NCBI GenBank assembly: GCA_021404985.1
Contig: QWHP01000158.1
Location: forward strand, 1-12,723
Length of the DNA: 12,723 nt
Reading direction: 5' to 3'
Source: Actinobacteria bacterium ATB1
GTDB lineage: Bacteria > Actinomycetota > Acidimicrobiia > UBA2766
Within the stretch, counting starts at the first letter, position 1. Each line of letters starts with the position of its first letter. The notes beneath the pieces were generated by a model, which made no database searches, was not told where the DNA came from, and saw nothing but the letters and a program-made list of their open reading frames with translations. Below are positions 1 through 6,498 of the stretch, piece after piece. A program made the translations under genes and the position numbers.

Positions 1-1
1 C

Positions 2-1651
2 GGCACCTACTACTACTACGTCCGCGGGGTCCAGGCCGACGGCCACGACTTCTGGTCCGCCCCGATGTGGATCACCTACAACCTGACCGGCTGCACCGCG
101 CCCGCCTCTCCCGTCGCCGGAAACAACGGTCCCCTCTGCCCGGGAGCAACGCTCAACCTGACCGCCTCGACGGTCGCCGGGGCCACGTACTCCTGGACCG
201 GGCCCCTCGGTTTCAGCTCCACGGACCAGAACCCGAGCATCACGAACGTCCAGCCGAACCAGGCCGGGACCTACAGCGTCGTCGCGATCGACGCCGGCTG
301 TCCCTCCATCCCGGCGACGACCGCCGTCGTCGTCCGGAACCCCTCCGTGACCATCAGCGCCCCTCCGAGCCTCTGCCCGACGTCGGTGGGTGTGGCCTCC
401 GTCCCCGATGCCGGGACGGGCGCCACCTACGCCTGGACGGTCACGAACGGCACGATCCAGTCCGGCCAGGGGACCCGCTTCCTCACGTTCGGGTCGGGAG
501 CGTCCGGGACCGTCGACGTCGGGGTCACGATCCAGTACCCGGAGAGCTGCTCGGCCGTAGGGTCGGCCCAGGTCCAGGTGGACACCGGGTGCGTCGTCTC
601 GACCTCCTACTTCACCCTGACCCCGTGCCCGGTCTTCGACACCCGGGACCCGGATGGCCCCCTCGGGGGCCCCTTCCTGTCCCCGGGCCAGGTCCGCTCC
701 TTCACCCTGCCGGGGACCTGCTCGATCCCCCCCTCGGCGATCTCCGTCTCCGGGAACATCACGGTCACCCAGCCGACGGCCCCCGGCTTCCTGCGGCTCT
801 TCCCGGGCGACTCGCTCCCCCCGGGGTCGAGCACGATCAACTTCTCGCCGGGTCAGACCCGGGCGAACAACCTGATCCTCGGCCTGGCCTCCGACGGGTC
901 GGGGACGATCAACGTCGAGAACGGAAGCACCGGCACCGCCCACACGCTCTTCGACGTGAACGGCTACTTCGGCCCCGGCGGCACTGGCCCCTCGGTGAAT
1001 CAGCTCCTGATCCGGATCAACGAGGTGGACGCGGACCAGGCCAGCACGGACACGGCGGAGTTCCTGGAGCTGGTAGCCCCGGCGGGGACGTCCCTGACGA
1101 ACATCCTCGCCGTCTTCCACAACGGCAGCTCGGCCTTCACGGTCGCGGGCTACCGGGCGCATGACCTCACCGGTCAGTCCTTCCCGGCGACTCCCCTCAC
1201 GGGCGGTACGAAGAGCATTCTCGTCCTGGGTCCCGCGGGCCTGGTGAACTACACCCCGCAGCCCTACAACGCCCTCTACTCGACCGGGTGGCCAGCCTCG
1301 AACGCGATTCAGAACGCCAACGTGAACGAGGCGGACGGGATCCTCGTCGCCTACGACCAGAACGCGAACGGCACCTATGACGACGGGGTGGATCTGATCA
1401 TCGACAAGTACGCGTACGTCCAGAGCGGGGGGACCGACGGCGGCTCCGCGACGAACGCCGGCTTCAAGGCGATCTACGGGTCGACGGGCTCGACTTACGC
1501 GACGATCGACACGACCTCGACCTCGATGGGAAAGAACACGGACAACCTGCCGGCGGCCACCGGAGCCACCTGGAACTACACGACGGACAACGTGAACAGC
1601 CTCGCCCAGACACCAGGGGCGATCAACCCGGGGCAGACGAATGGGCTCTGA
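2..1651 (+). CDS. secreted multidomain surface protein, 3' part (Ig/PKD-like, beta-rich and lamin-tail-like modules)
   Basis: The reading frame is open from base 2, so the start lies outside the window; 549 residues are visible. Residues 1-25 (YYYYVRGVQADG...WSAP) look like the last strands of a preceding domain. Residues about 35-115 form an Ig/PKD-like module with a 'TYSW' strand and a 'NVQPNQAGTYSV' strand. Residues about 116-198 form a second PKD-like module ('ATYAWTVTNG'). Residues about 201-324 match a beta-rich module seen in secreted proteins of acidobacteria and actinobacteria: it opens with PCPVFDTRD and closes with DVNGYF. Residues about 338-549 look like a lamin-tail-like domain (RINEVDADQ...EFLEL at its start, SMGKNTDN and SLAQTPGAINPG near its end). 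Third codon positions are overwhelmingly G/C. The role is probably extracellular binding or display; no catalytic residues are visible in this part. The protein ends at TGA 1649-1651. Confidence 0.88.
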   Translation, partial: GTYYYYVRGVQADGHDFWSAPMWITYNLTGCTAPASPVAGNNGPLCPGATLNLTASTVAGATYSWTGPLGFSSTDQNPSITNVQPNQAGTYSVVAIDAGCPSIPATTAVVVRNPSVTISAPPSLCPTSVGVASVPDAGTGATYAWTVTNGTIQSGQGTRFLTFGSGASGTVDVGVTIQYPESCSAVGSAQVQVDTGCVVSTSYFTLTPCPVFDTRDPDGPLGGPFLSPGQVRSFTLPGTCSIPPSAISVSGNITVTQPTAPGFLRLFPGDSLPPGSSTINFSPGQTRANNLILGLASDGSGTINVENGSTGTAHTLFDVNGYFGPGGTGPSVNQLLIRINEVDADQASTDTAEFLELVAPAGTSLTNILAVFHNGSSAFTVAGYRAHDLTGQSFPATPLTGGTKSILVLGPAGLVNYTPQPYNALYSTGWPASNAIQNANVNEADGILVAYDQNANGTYDDGVDLIIDKYAYVQSGGTDGGSATNAGFKAIYGSTGSTYATIDTTSTSMGKNTDNLPAATGATWNYTTDNVNSLAQTPGAINPGQTNGL

Positions 1652-1844
1652 CGTGAAGCGACCGACCCCCACGGCCACACCGATGATGGTTGTCCTCTCG
1701 GCGGAGGCGCGAGAGCTGCTCAAGGCACTCGCCAGGGAGAGGCACATCTCCACCGATCACGTGCTCGAACACGAGATCAGGAGAGCGGCGGACGAGCTCG
1801 GGCTCCGCATTGAGGTCGAGCGCGGCGAAGCATGCGGCGGCTGA
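1641..1844 (+). CDS. small ribbon-helix-helix-like protein (67 aa)
   Basis: This is a short open frame whose ATG at 1641 overlaps the stop of the surface-protein gene by 11 bases. In-frame ATGs at 1683 and 1686 are equally possible starts and would remove the overlap; none of the three has a clear Shine-Dalgarno site. From residue 15 the pattern is a short strand (MMVVLS) followed by two amphipathic helices (AEARELLKALARE, then DHVLEHEIRRAADELG) separated by a short turn. That is the strand-helix-helix order of CopG/Arc-type DNA-binding proteins and antitoxins. The assignment rests on pattern only. No toxin gene is recognisable next to it, so a toxin-antitoxin role is not supported. Confidence 0.5.
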   Translation: MGSDVKRPTPTATPMMVVLSAEARELLKALARERHISTDHVLEHEIRRAADELGLRIEVERGEACGG

Positions 1845-1969
1845 CGATCGAGCTCCAGTCGTCCGAGCTCGATTCGCTGGGCGGACTGGTCTCGCTGTCT
1901 AGCAGGGCTTCACACCAGGTCCGGCAGGGCATCCACGCGACACGGACGCGGCGCGACCGCCCGCAATAA
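1832..1969 (+). CDS. tiny hypothetical protein (45 aa), possibly a truncated remnant
   Basis: This is a 45-codon frame from ATG 1832 to TAA 1967-1969, overlapping the end of the preceding small gene by 13 bases. The peptide starts MRRLTIELQSSELDSLGG and ends in an arginine-rich tail. About 84% of third positions are G/C, which fits coding, but the frame is short and has no good ribosome binding site. The beginning reads like the N-terminus of a longer regulator that has lost the rest. I do not recognise a family. Confidence 0.25.
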   Translation: MRRLTIELQSSELDSLGGLVSLSSRASHQVRQGIHATRTRRDRPQ

Positions 1970-2003
1970 CCCTTGTGCCATGTATCACTTAGTGCACCAA
2001 GGG
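1970..2003. other. stem-loop with bulge in intergenic region
   Basis: The left arm CCCTTGTGC (1970-1978) pairs with GCAC-C-AAGGG (1994-2003), with one bulged C and a 15-base loop. The loop can itself fold as CACT-T-AGTG (1986-1994) as an alternative. It lies directly after the stop of the 45-codon frame. No T-run follows, so a simple Rho-independent terminator is not supported. It could be a weak terminator, a recombination site or a junction mark at the left edge of the inserted operon. Confidence 0.45.
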
Positions 2004-2138
2004 GCCTCCAGCGGCGGTCGAAGACCCTCGGCGGACACTCCTTCAATTGACTTGCTTTCGTCCCTCGTCGTGCCGAGAATGTGATTGCATTGATCTGAGC
2101 AGTGGCCGTCCTGACGGGCGGCGCAAAGGGATTGATCC

Positions 2139-2197
2139 GGCCTTCCGGGGCTCGCCCCCGGTTGGCCTCCATACCGAGACCCGGCGTATCGGGTTCG
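2139..2197. promoter_or_regulatory. two tandem stem-loops in the leader of the wHTH/HD operon
   Basis: Hairpin 1 spans 2139-2167: GGCC-tt-CCGGGG, loop CTCGC, then CCCCGG-tt-GGCC. It is symmetric, with one T/T internal loop. Hairpin 2 spans 2175-2197: CGA(G)ACCCG, six-base loop, CGGGTTCG, with one bulged G. They end just before the probable ribosome binding site AAGG (2201-2204) and ATG 2213. They could form a leader that controls translation of the first operon gene. The function is inferred; only the pairing is seen. Confidence 0.45.
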
Positions 2198-2212
2198 AGT
2201 AAGGCGGCTACT

Positions 2213-2578
2213 ATGGCTCTCACGACGTTCGGCTCCGCGGAGACTCTTCTAGGGCTGCTTGCGCGATATCAGGGACTCAATGGTCGACGCGCGAATCCCT
2301 TCGAGGTGTGGTCCCGCATAGCGCAGTATGTTCGCGACGGCGGCACCTATCGCTTCTACCCGTACGCCGTCGAAAACTTGGATGCCCCCGCACCTGAGTT
2401 TGTGGACGATCTCGCCGGACTGGTCGCCGACGGTTACCTCCGCCCGCTGCCATCCGGGGATCTCGAAGTCACCCCAGGGGGCACTCTGTATGCTAGTGCC
2501 CTCGCGCTCCCCAACTCAGTGCAGCCGCTGTTGTCCGAACTGACTGACGAATCACACAACCAACGCGCGCGTGTCTGA
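2213..2578 (+). CDS. small winged-helix-like protein, first gene of HD-hydrolase operon (121 aa)
   Basis: ATG 2213 is preferred because AAGG (2201-2204) sits 8 bases upstream; the frame extends back to 2102 but that stretch reads as non-coding leader. The protein is soluble. Residues about 11-45 are helical (LLGLLARYQG, FEVWSRIAQYV). Residues about 62-95 have a winged-helix look: helix FVDDLAGLVADGYL, then the wing-like segment LEVTPGG, comparable with the 'L..L...GlI...LT..G' pattern of small regulators and Panacea/SocA-like antitoxins. About a third of codons end in A or T, unlike the large flanking genes. The end overlaps the next start by 8 bases, so the genes are probably translationally coupled. 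It is likely a regulator or sensor for the operon; no close family is recognised. Confidence 0.65.
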   Translation: MALTTFGSAETLLGLLARYQGLNGRRANPFEVWSRIAQYVRDGGTYRFYPYAVENLDAPAPEFVDDLAGLVADGYLRPLPSGDLEVTPGGTLYASALALPNSVQPLLSELTDESHNQRARV

Positions 2579-2984
2579 ACCGACACCTCGCCTGGTTCGG
2601 GCACTCGACTTCGCAATACGGGCGCTGGCTCTTCTCCCGGCACACGCCTCCGTCGTGGTCGGCTTCCTGCTCTCGCTCGACAGGCTAGCCGGACGCGGCC
2701 TGGAAACGGACCATCCCAAACTCTCTGCTGCGCGTGATTCCCTCGGCGTCGCTCTTGCACTGTTCTTCATCCTTCTACAGCCTCTTCGCCTCGCGAAACG
2801 CCCGTTCATTCGGATGCTCGCCTCGCGAGTTCGAGCGCAGCTTGACTATGTGGCGCTTGAGAACGCTCTGGCCGCCGCTGACACGCAGCGAGTCGAGAGC
2901 ATCCGTGCACTCCTCGCGCCCCTCCGCCTTCATAATGCAGACCCCGTCGCAGTCGTTCTAGCGCAATCCCGAACAGTTACCTAG
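2571..2984 (+). CDS. two-helix membrane protein, second gene of HD-hydrolase operon (137 aa)
   Basis: It starts at GTG 2571, 8 bases inside the preceding gene; there is no earlier ATG, and the overlap supports coupling. Two hydrophobic segments are visible: about residues 15-36 (ending HASVVVGFLLSL) and 57-72 (SLGVALALFFILLQPL), followed by a basic stretch (RLAKRPF) and a helical, probably cytoplasmic tail (VALENALAAADTQRVESIRALL). Its stop TAG 2982-2984 overlaps the ribosome binding site of the HD-hydrolase gene. It contains no catalytic motif that I recognise. It may anchor or localise the HD enzyme at the membrane, or act as the effector of the module; both are inferences. Confidence 0.65.
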   Translation: MSEPTPRLVRALDFAIRALALLPAHASVVVGFLLSLDRLAGRGLETDHPKLSAARDSLGVALALFFILLQPLRLAKRPFIRMLASRVRAQLDYVALENALAAADTQRVESIRALLAPLRLHNADPVAVVLAQSRTVT

Positions 2985-2990
2985 GAGAGG
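2983..2990 (+). promoter_or_regulatory. strong ribosome binding site deciding a TTG start
   Basis: AGGAGAGG lies 7 bases before TTG 2998. It is the best Shine-Dalgarno match in this operon and overlaps the stop codon of the membrane-protein gene. It is the reason TTG 2998 is taken as the start of the HD phosphohydrolase. Confidence 0.75.
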
Positions 2991-2997
2991 GGGACCG

Positions 2998-5148
2998 TTG
3001 AGCACTCGCCAGGTCCCGCGGCTCGGTGCCGCGTTGTGCCACTATGGCTCGCTTCGCCCAGCTCGACACTCCTGCCCATCCGCTCTGCCTGACGCAGACG
3101 TCGTCCTAGATAGGTACGCAGCGGTATGGCGGTCCGTGTCGCCCTTCGAGCCTGACACTTGGCAACCACCCTATGATGCTGTCGTGCCGATCACCCAAGC
3201 CAATGCAGGTGGCGTGGCGCCAAGGGTCCGGTACCATTCGTTCTTCTCTCCGCATGGTGATGGACCATGGGATGCAATACGCCAGCTCGCCGCGCTGCCC
3301 TTCTTCGCTCGGCTCAACTACATCAAGCAGCTCTCCACAACGAACATCGGACTTAATCTCGAAGCGACCCACAATAGACTTGCACATCTCCTCGGAACAC
3401 TCGATGTGTGTGCAACCATGATGCAGTCCTTCTGCCTCACGGCGTCCGACGACGCTCTTCTACCTGAACCCGCCGAGGCGGTCGCCACGCTGCTCTTTGC
3501 ATTCCTGCACGACTCATACCATGGTCCCTTCGGACATTCTCTCGACCGTATTGGTGATGTCGTGCTCTCCGACGAAGGACAAACGCGGATCGACAAGGCC
3601 CTGCTGAACGCCGAAATAGTCGAGGCGGCACGGAAGACCGGCGACCTGTGGGATCTCGTGCTCTTCGTGGCCCGCACGACGGGAAGCGGCCCTTGGAAGG
3701 CACTCCCAACCCATAAGGCAAGCCACCAGACGCCGGAAGCATTTGCCCTCTCAATCGTCCGCTTCCTCAGACTTCTCACATCCGCTCCAGAGCTCGCGCG
3801 GGTCGCACCTGCCCGGTACTGGTTGCGGGAGCTCGTGGATTCACAGATAGACAGCGACCGAATCGACTATGTGCTGCGCGATTCGCATGCCCTGCGCCGG
3901 GTGCCTCCATTTCGCGAGCGAGATATCGATGACCTCGTGAAAGGCGCCCGCATCGCGTGGTCGCAATTGGCCCTACCGCGCATGGAGATGGGCGAAGAGA
4001 TGCACCTGGAGCAGTGCAAGGTGGCACGGGTGCACTGGCCGGCCTCCCAGGAGACGACCGTTGAGGAGTTCCTGTCGTTCAGAGGCGGCCTATACCGAGA
4101 TGTGTACGAGGCGCCCGAGAAGCGCTCGCTCGACGAGATGCTCGTTCATGCCCTCATTTGGCTCTGTTCCTGGGAACTCGCGCCGGACGGCGGTGAGCCG
4201 TCGCAGGAACAGATAGGCGCGCTCCTGAGACAGCTCGTCTACGTCACAGACGACGAGCTGTTTCACTACCTTTATGAGATTGGCACAAGGACAGGCTTTC
4301 GAATCCCCGTTGCGCTCGTGCACGATGTTGCGGTGGGTCGTCCATTTGTAGAGGTTTGGCGAAGGGGCATTGCTGTTGAGTCACTTGACGATGCGGCGGC
4401 TGCCGCGGCTGTGCTGTTTGAGGAATGCGAGAAGGCCCGAGAGGCCCTGCTACGCGAGTATCGGTTGGTATCCGGAGCGACCATGCTCGGCCTCGACCTT
4501 ACGCCAGGTCTGAAGAGCCTCTTGGACAAATGCCGCGCGGTGCTACCAGGTATTCCCAACGAGGCACACGAGGCAGCCCTGCTATTCTGCCTCGAGCGAA
4601 ACTACGGACGATCGTTTCGGCGTCGAGAGCAACTCGAGGGTCTCGTGTGGAATCGGCTCCTGGCGACTCCGGATGGCGCGGTACGCGACCTGCTTGTGAA
4701 GGAGCTGTGGGCGCTGCACAGCGGCTCGCGCTGGGACTGTGATAGAAGCCCCAGCATTCAGAACGCCGACGACTTGCTTGCATACTTCCGGCCCTTCCCG
4801 CTGGTGTTTCTATCGATTCCGTGGGTACCCCCGCATGGCGTAAAGAACGTGGAGCTAGCCGAATGGGCGCGCGAGCTGGATGTGCTCTTCCATCAGGGCG
4901 CGGCTGCGGTGTCAGTAGAGCGTGACCTGCCCCGACGTCGGCGACAGTCAATCTACCCCATTTCAGTCTTTCTGCCAGGGCGGCTGGCCAGTCACGAGCG
5001 GATTGTTGCGACTGTTGACGATCTGATGCAGAGGCTCATCTATAGTCTTGTCTGGCTGTATCCGGAGCGTGCGCGTCCTGAGGGGTACGAATGGTGGGCA
5101 GTCGATCTTCCCCCGGTTGCGTTGTCCTTTTCTAAGTCGGTCAAGTAG
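2998..5148 (+). CDS. HD-superfamily phosphohydrolase, SAMHD1/dGTPase-like (COG1078 type), 716 aa
   Basis: The protein carries a full HD metal-site signature. R127-x-x-H130 (THNRLAHLLGT) gives the first His. H171-D172 in LHDSYHGPFGH gives the HD pair, with H175 and H180 nearby. D287 in QIDSDRIDYVLRDS (283-296) gives the last Asp. This arrangement matches COG1078 proteins and SAMHD1, in which the equivalent Asp, basic residue and Tyr bind metal and substrate (here D287, R288, Y291). The segments FFARLNYIKQL before the site, and GGLYRDVYEAPEKRSLDEML and TDDELFHYL after it, also follow the family. Members hydrolyse dNTPs to deoxynucleoside and triphosphate or cleave other phosphoesters; the substrate here is unknown. 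At 716 residues it is longer than my recollection of typical COG1078 proteins, with a C-terminal part of roughly 250-300 residues that I do not recognise. About 40% A/T was counted at third positions in a 40-codon sample. It is the third gene of a compact operon. Confidence 0.88.
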   Translation: MSTRQVPRLGAALCHYGSLRPARHSCPSALPDADVVLDRYAAVWRSVSPFEPDTWQPPYDAVVPITQANAGGVAPRVRYHSFFSPHGDGPWDAIRQLAALPFFARLNYIKQLSTTNIGLNLEATHNRLAHLLGTLDVCATMMQSFCLTASDDALLPEPAEAVATLLFAFLHDSYHGPFGHSLDRIGDVVLSDEGQTRIDKALLNAEIVEAARKTGDLWDLVLFVARTTGSGPWKALPTHKASHQTPEAFALSIVRFLRLLTSAPELARVAPARYWLRELVDSQIDSDRIDYVLRDSHALRRVPPFRERDIDDLVKGARIAWSQLALPRMEMGEEMHLEQCKVARVHWPASQETTVEEFLSFRGGLYRDVYEAPEKRSLDEMLVHALIWLCSWELAPDGGEPSQEQIGALLRQLVYVTDDELFHYLYEIGTRTGFRIPVALVHDVAVGRPFVEVWRRGIAVESLDDAAAAAAVLFEECEKAREALLREYRLVSGATMLGLDLTPGLKSLLDKCRAVLPGIPNEAHEAALLFCLERNYGRSFRRREQLEGLVWNRLLATPDGAVRDLLVKELWALHSGSRWDCDRSPSIQNADDLLAYFRPFPLVFLSIPWVPPHGVKNVELAEWARELDVLFHQGAAAVSVERDLPRRRRQSIYPISVFLPGRLASHERIVATVDDLMQRLIYSLVWLYPERARPEGYEWWAVDLPPVALSFSKSVK

Positions 5149-5246
5149 CCGGTGGGCGGGGCCTGCGCCGCCGGACAAGAAGGCCTCGTAGCCAAGTACG
5201 GCGCTGGCCAGAACAAGACGACGAAGGTGATATCCGCCCTCTCAGC

Positions 5247-5468
5247 TTGACGAAGGACGTCATAACGCTTCTTCCCGTGACCGACAGGTTCTTCTTCTGC
5301 GATGCGGACAGGGGCCAGGAGAAGGGAATGCTTGGGTTCGGGGCCTGGCAGAAGGTAGTGGATGTGGTCGGTCATCGCATGAGGCGGGAGGACATGTACC
5401 CACCTCGGTACTTTGTCGATAGCTTCCCGACCGAAGCGGAGTTCAAGGCGATCGGCCTGGAACGGTAA
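5247..5468 (+). CDS. small hypothetical protein (about 73 aa)
   Basis: The frame runs from TTG 5247 to TAA 5466-5468. There is no good ribosome binding site, and the frame stays open upstream into the end of the HD gene, so the true start is uncertain. Third positions are strongly G/C and the peptide has a normal composition (VTDRFFFCDADRG, GFGAWQKVVDVVGHRM, YFVDSFPTEAEFKAIGLE), which favours this strand over a 160-codon antisense frame. I do not recognise a family. It could be a real small protein or the C-terminal remnant of a larger gene cut at the island edge. Confidence 0.45.
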   Translation: MTKDVITLLPVTDRFFFCDADRGQEKGMLGFGAWQKVVDVVGHRMRREDMYPPRYFVDSFPTEAEFKAIGLER

Positions 5469-5491
5469 GAAGCGAGAACGCCCGCTACCGT
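5462..5491. terminator. stem-loop between convergent genes, candidate bidirectional terminator
   Basis: ACGGT (5462-5466) pairs with ACCGT (5487-5491), and AGCG (5471-5474) with CGCT (5483-5486), around an 8-base loop with a 4-base bulge on the left. It sits exactly between the convergent genes ending at 5468 (+) and 5500 (-). No clear T-run is seen on either side, so termination is inferred from position. Confidence 0.4.
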
Positions 5492-5499
5492 CCGCTCCC

Positions 5500-5811
5500 T
5501 CACTGCAGGGCCACGAAACCAACGCCCCCGACCAGTTCCGCGCCGTTTGCCCGGATGATGTGGACGAGGAAGCTGTCCTGGAACACCGTCACGGTGACGG
5601 CTTCCTTCAGCGGGTCATACGAGCCCGTAGCGTAGATCACCGACGCGAGGAGCGACTTCGCGTCCGGTTCCTTCGAGAGCCGCTCGATGAGGTCTTCTGC
5701 TGCCCCGTAGGTGGGCTCCTCCTCAGCGTCCAGGACGAGCAGGGCACCGCGGCCGAACTCGCGATAGGCCTCTCGTCCCTGACGGAGCGCCTCAGAGAGG
5801 ACCGGGAGCAT
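5500..5811 (-). CDS. conserved-looking hypothetical protein (103 aa)
   Basis: ATG is at 5811-5809 with a modest purine-rich ribosome binding site (GAAGGCAGG) about 9 bases upstream. Codons are strongly G/C at position three. The N-terminus is helical (SEALRQGREAYREFGRG) and leads into a strand ALLVLDAEEEP. The second half alternates strands (SLLASVIYATGSYDPLKEAVTVTVF, then FLVHIIRANG). It is probably a small soluble alpha/beta protein. No signal peptide or membrane helix is visible. It begins 21 bases after the stop of the double helix-turn-helix gene on the same strand, so the two probably form an operon. Function unknown. Confidence 0.65.
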   Translation of the reverse strand: MLPVLSEALRQGREAYREFGRGALLVLDAEEEPTYGAAEDLIERLSKEPDAKSLLASVIYATGSYDPLKEAVTVTVFQDSFLVHIIRANGAELVGGVGFVALQ

Positions 5812-5832
5812 GCGATGAGCCTGCCTTCGCGT

Positions 5833-6195
5833 TCAGGTCCGCCTTCTCTTGGGGGTGTCGCCGAGTGCGCCAGCAGGCCCTCGTATGCCGGCCGGGCTGG
5901 GTCCGCTGGGCTGGGCTCTCAAGAGCGCCTGTCTCACGGCCTCGGCGGTACGTCCCACGATGGCCCCGATCTGGACGAGCGTGAGACCCTTCCTTCGTAG
6001 CCGCACGGCCTGGGCGAGGTAAGGGATCGGGCGTGGACCCGAGGGTCGGCACGCACGGCGCATCTGCACGCCGGCCCTTCGAAGCGCGGTCAAGACAGAG
6101 GCAGGAGTCACCCCCTCGCGTGTTGCGATCTCGCGGAGGGTCTCTCGCCGCTGCCCCTGGCATCGTCCGCCGCTCGGCCAGTGATCGCGCGACAC
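5833..6195 (-). CDS. double helix-turn-helix DNA-binding protein (120 aa)
   Basis: It starts at GTG 6195; an in-frame TAG lies just upstream, so it cannot extend far. Two helix-turn-helix units are visible. Residues 17-42 hold ETLREIATREGVTPASVLTALRRAG. Residues 60-93 hold RLRRKGLTLVQIGAIVGRTAEAVRQALLRA. Both have the 'eIA...GvT...V...L' pattern of the resolvase/transposase-type homeodomain-like fold. The tail is Pro/Arg-rich. No recombinase catalytic domain is present. It may be a small regulator, or the DNA-binding remnant of a recombinase or transposase. Third positions are about 78% G/C. It is likely co-transcribed with the 103-residue gene and divergent from the AraC-like gene. Confidence 0.6.
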   Translation of the reverse strand: MSRDHWPSGGRCQGQRRETLREIATREGVTPASVLTALRRAGVQMRRACRPSGPRPIPYLAQAVRLRRKGLTLVQIGAIVGRTAEAVRQALLRAQPSGPSPAGIRGPAGALGDTPKRRRT

Positions 6196-6498
6196 GCTGG
6201 GCTACTACGCGTATCCGGCTTCGCCGCCAGCGTTCAGCAATGGGGTCGCTGCAGTCAAGCGAAAGGAACTCCGGGTTCGTATCACTCCATGAATGATGAA
6301 TCTGCCGAAAGGGACGGAGCCAGCGGATCTCGGCCAGGCCGGCCGGCCTCCGCCTCCGGGACGAAGCCAGCTGACAAGGAGAAGCGGCTTCACGAACCAC
6401 GGCTGCCGAGACCGAATCTTCGACAGGTCCTTCGAAGTGTCTGAGTCTCGAGCCTAGCGCACTCACCGTCGGCAGGGTTTCCTCCTCGGAGTACCACC
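6196..6498. promoter_or_regulatory. divergent intergenic region with palindromes
   Basis: I see no supportable gene between the divergent GTG 6195 (-) and ATG 6499 (+). The region holds a perfect 14-base palindrome, AGGCCGGCCGGCCT (6336-6349). Nearer the AraC-like gene is an interrupted inverted repeat, CTTCGA (6418-6423) / TCGAAG (6432-6437). Promoters for both directions and operator sites for the two DNA-binding proteins would be expected here. No convincing -35/-10 pair was found by eye. Confidence 0.4.

Noticed and set aside
2047..2080. Possible sigma-70 promoter (TTGACT with GAGAAT)
   Set aside because: The spacing of 22 bases is too long and the alternative -35 (TTGCTT) is a poor match; not strong enough to list.
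2185..2205. GGGTTCGAG resembling a tRNA 3' end
   Set aside because: No cloverleaf fits; the bases are explained by the simple hairpin at 2175-2197.
1777..2223. 148-codon minus-strand frame across the intergenic region
   Set aside because: Arg/Pro/Ser-rich with scattered Trp and Cys, no motif, and it runs through the stem-loops.
5413..6000. 195-codon plus-strand frame opposite the 103-residue gene
   Set aside because: The minus-strand frame has more natural composition and better third-position bias; this one is Arg/Ser/Pro-rich.
6268..6300. GGTTCG motif resembling a tRNA T-loop
   Set aside because: The flanking bases do not pair as a T-stem and no acceptor or anticodon arm can be drawn around it.
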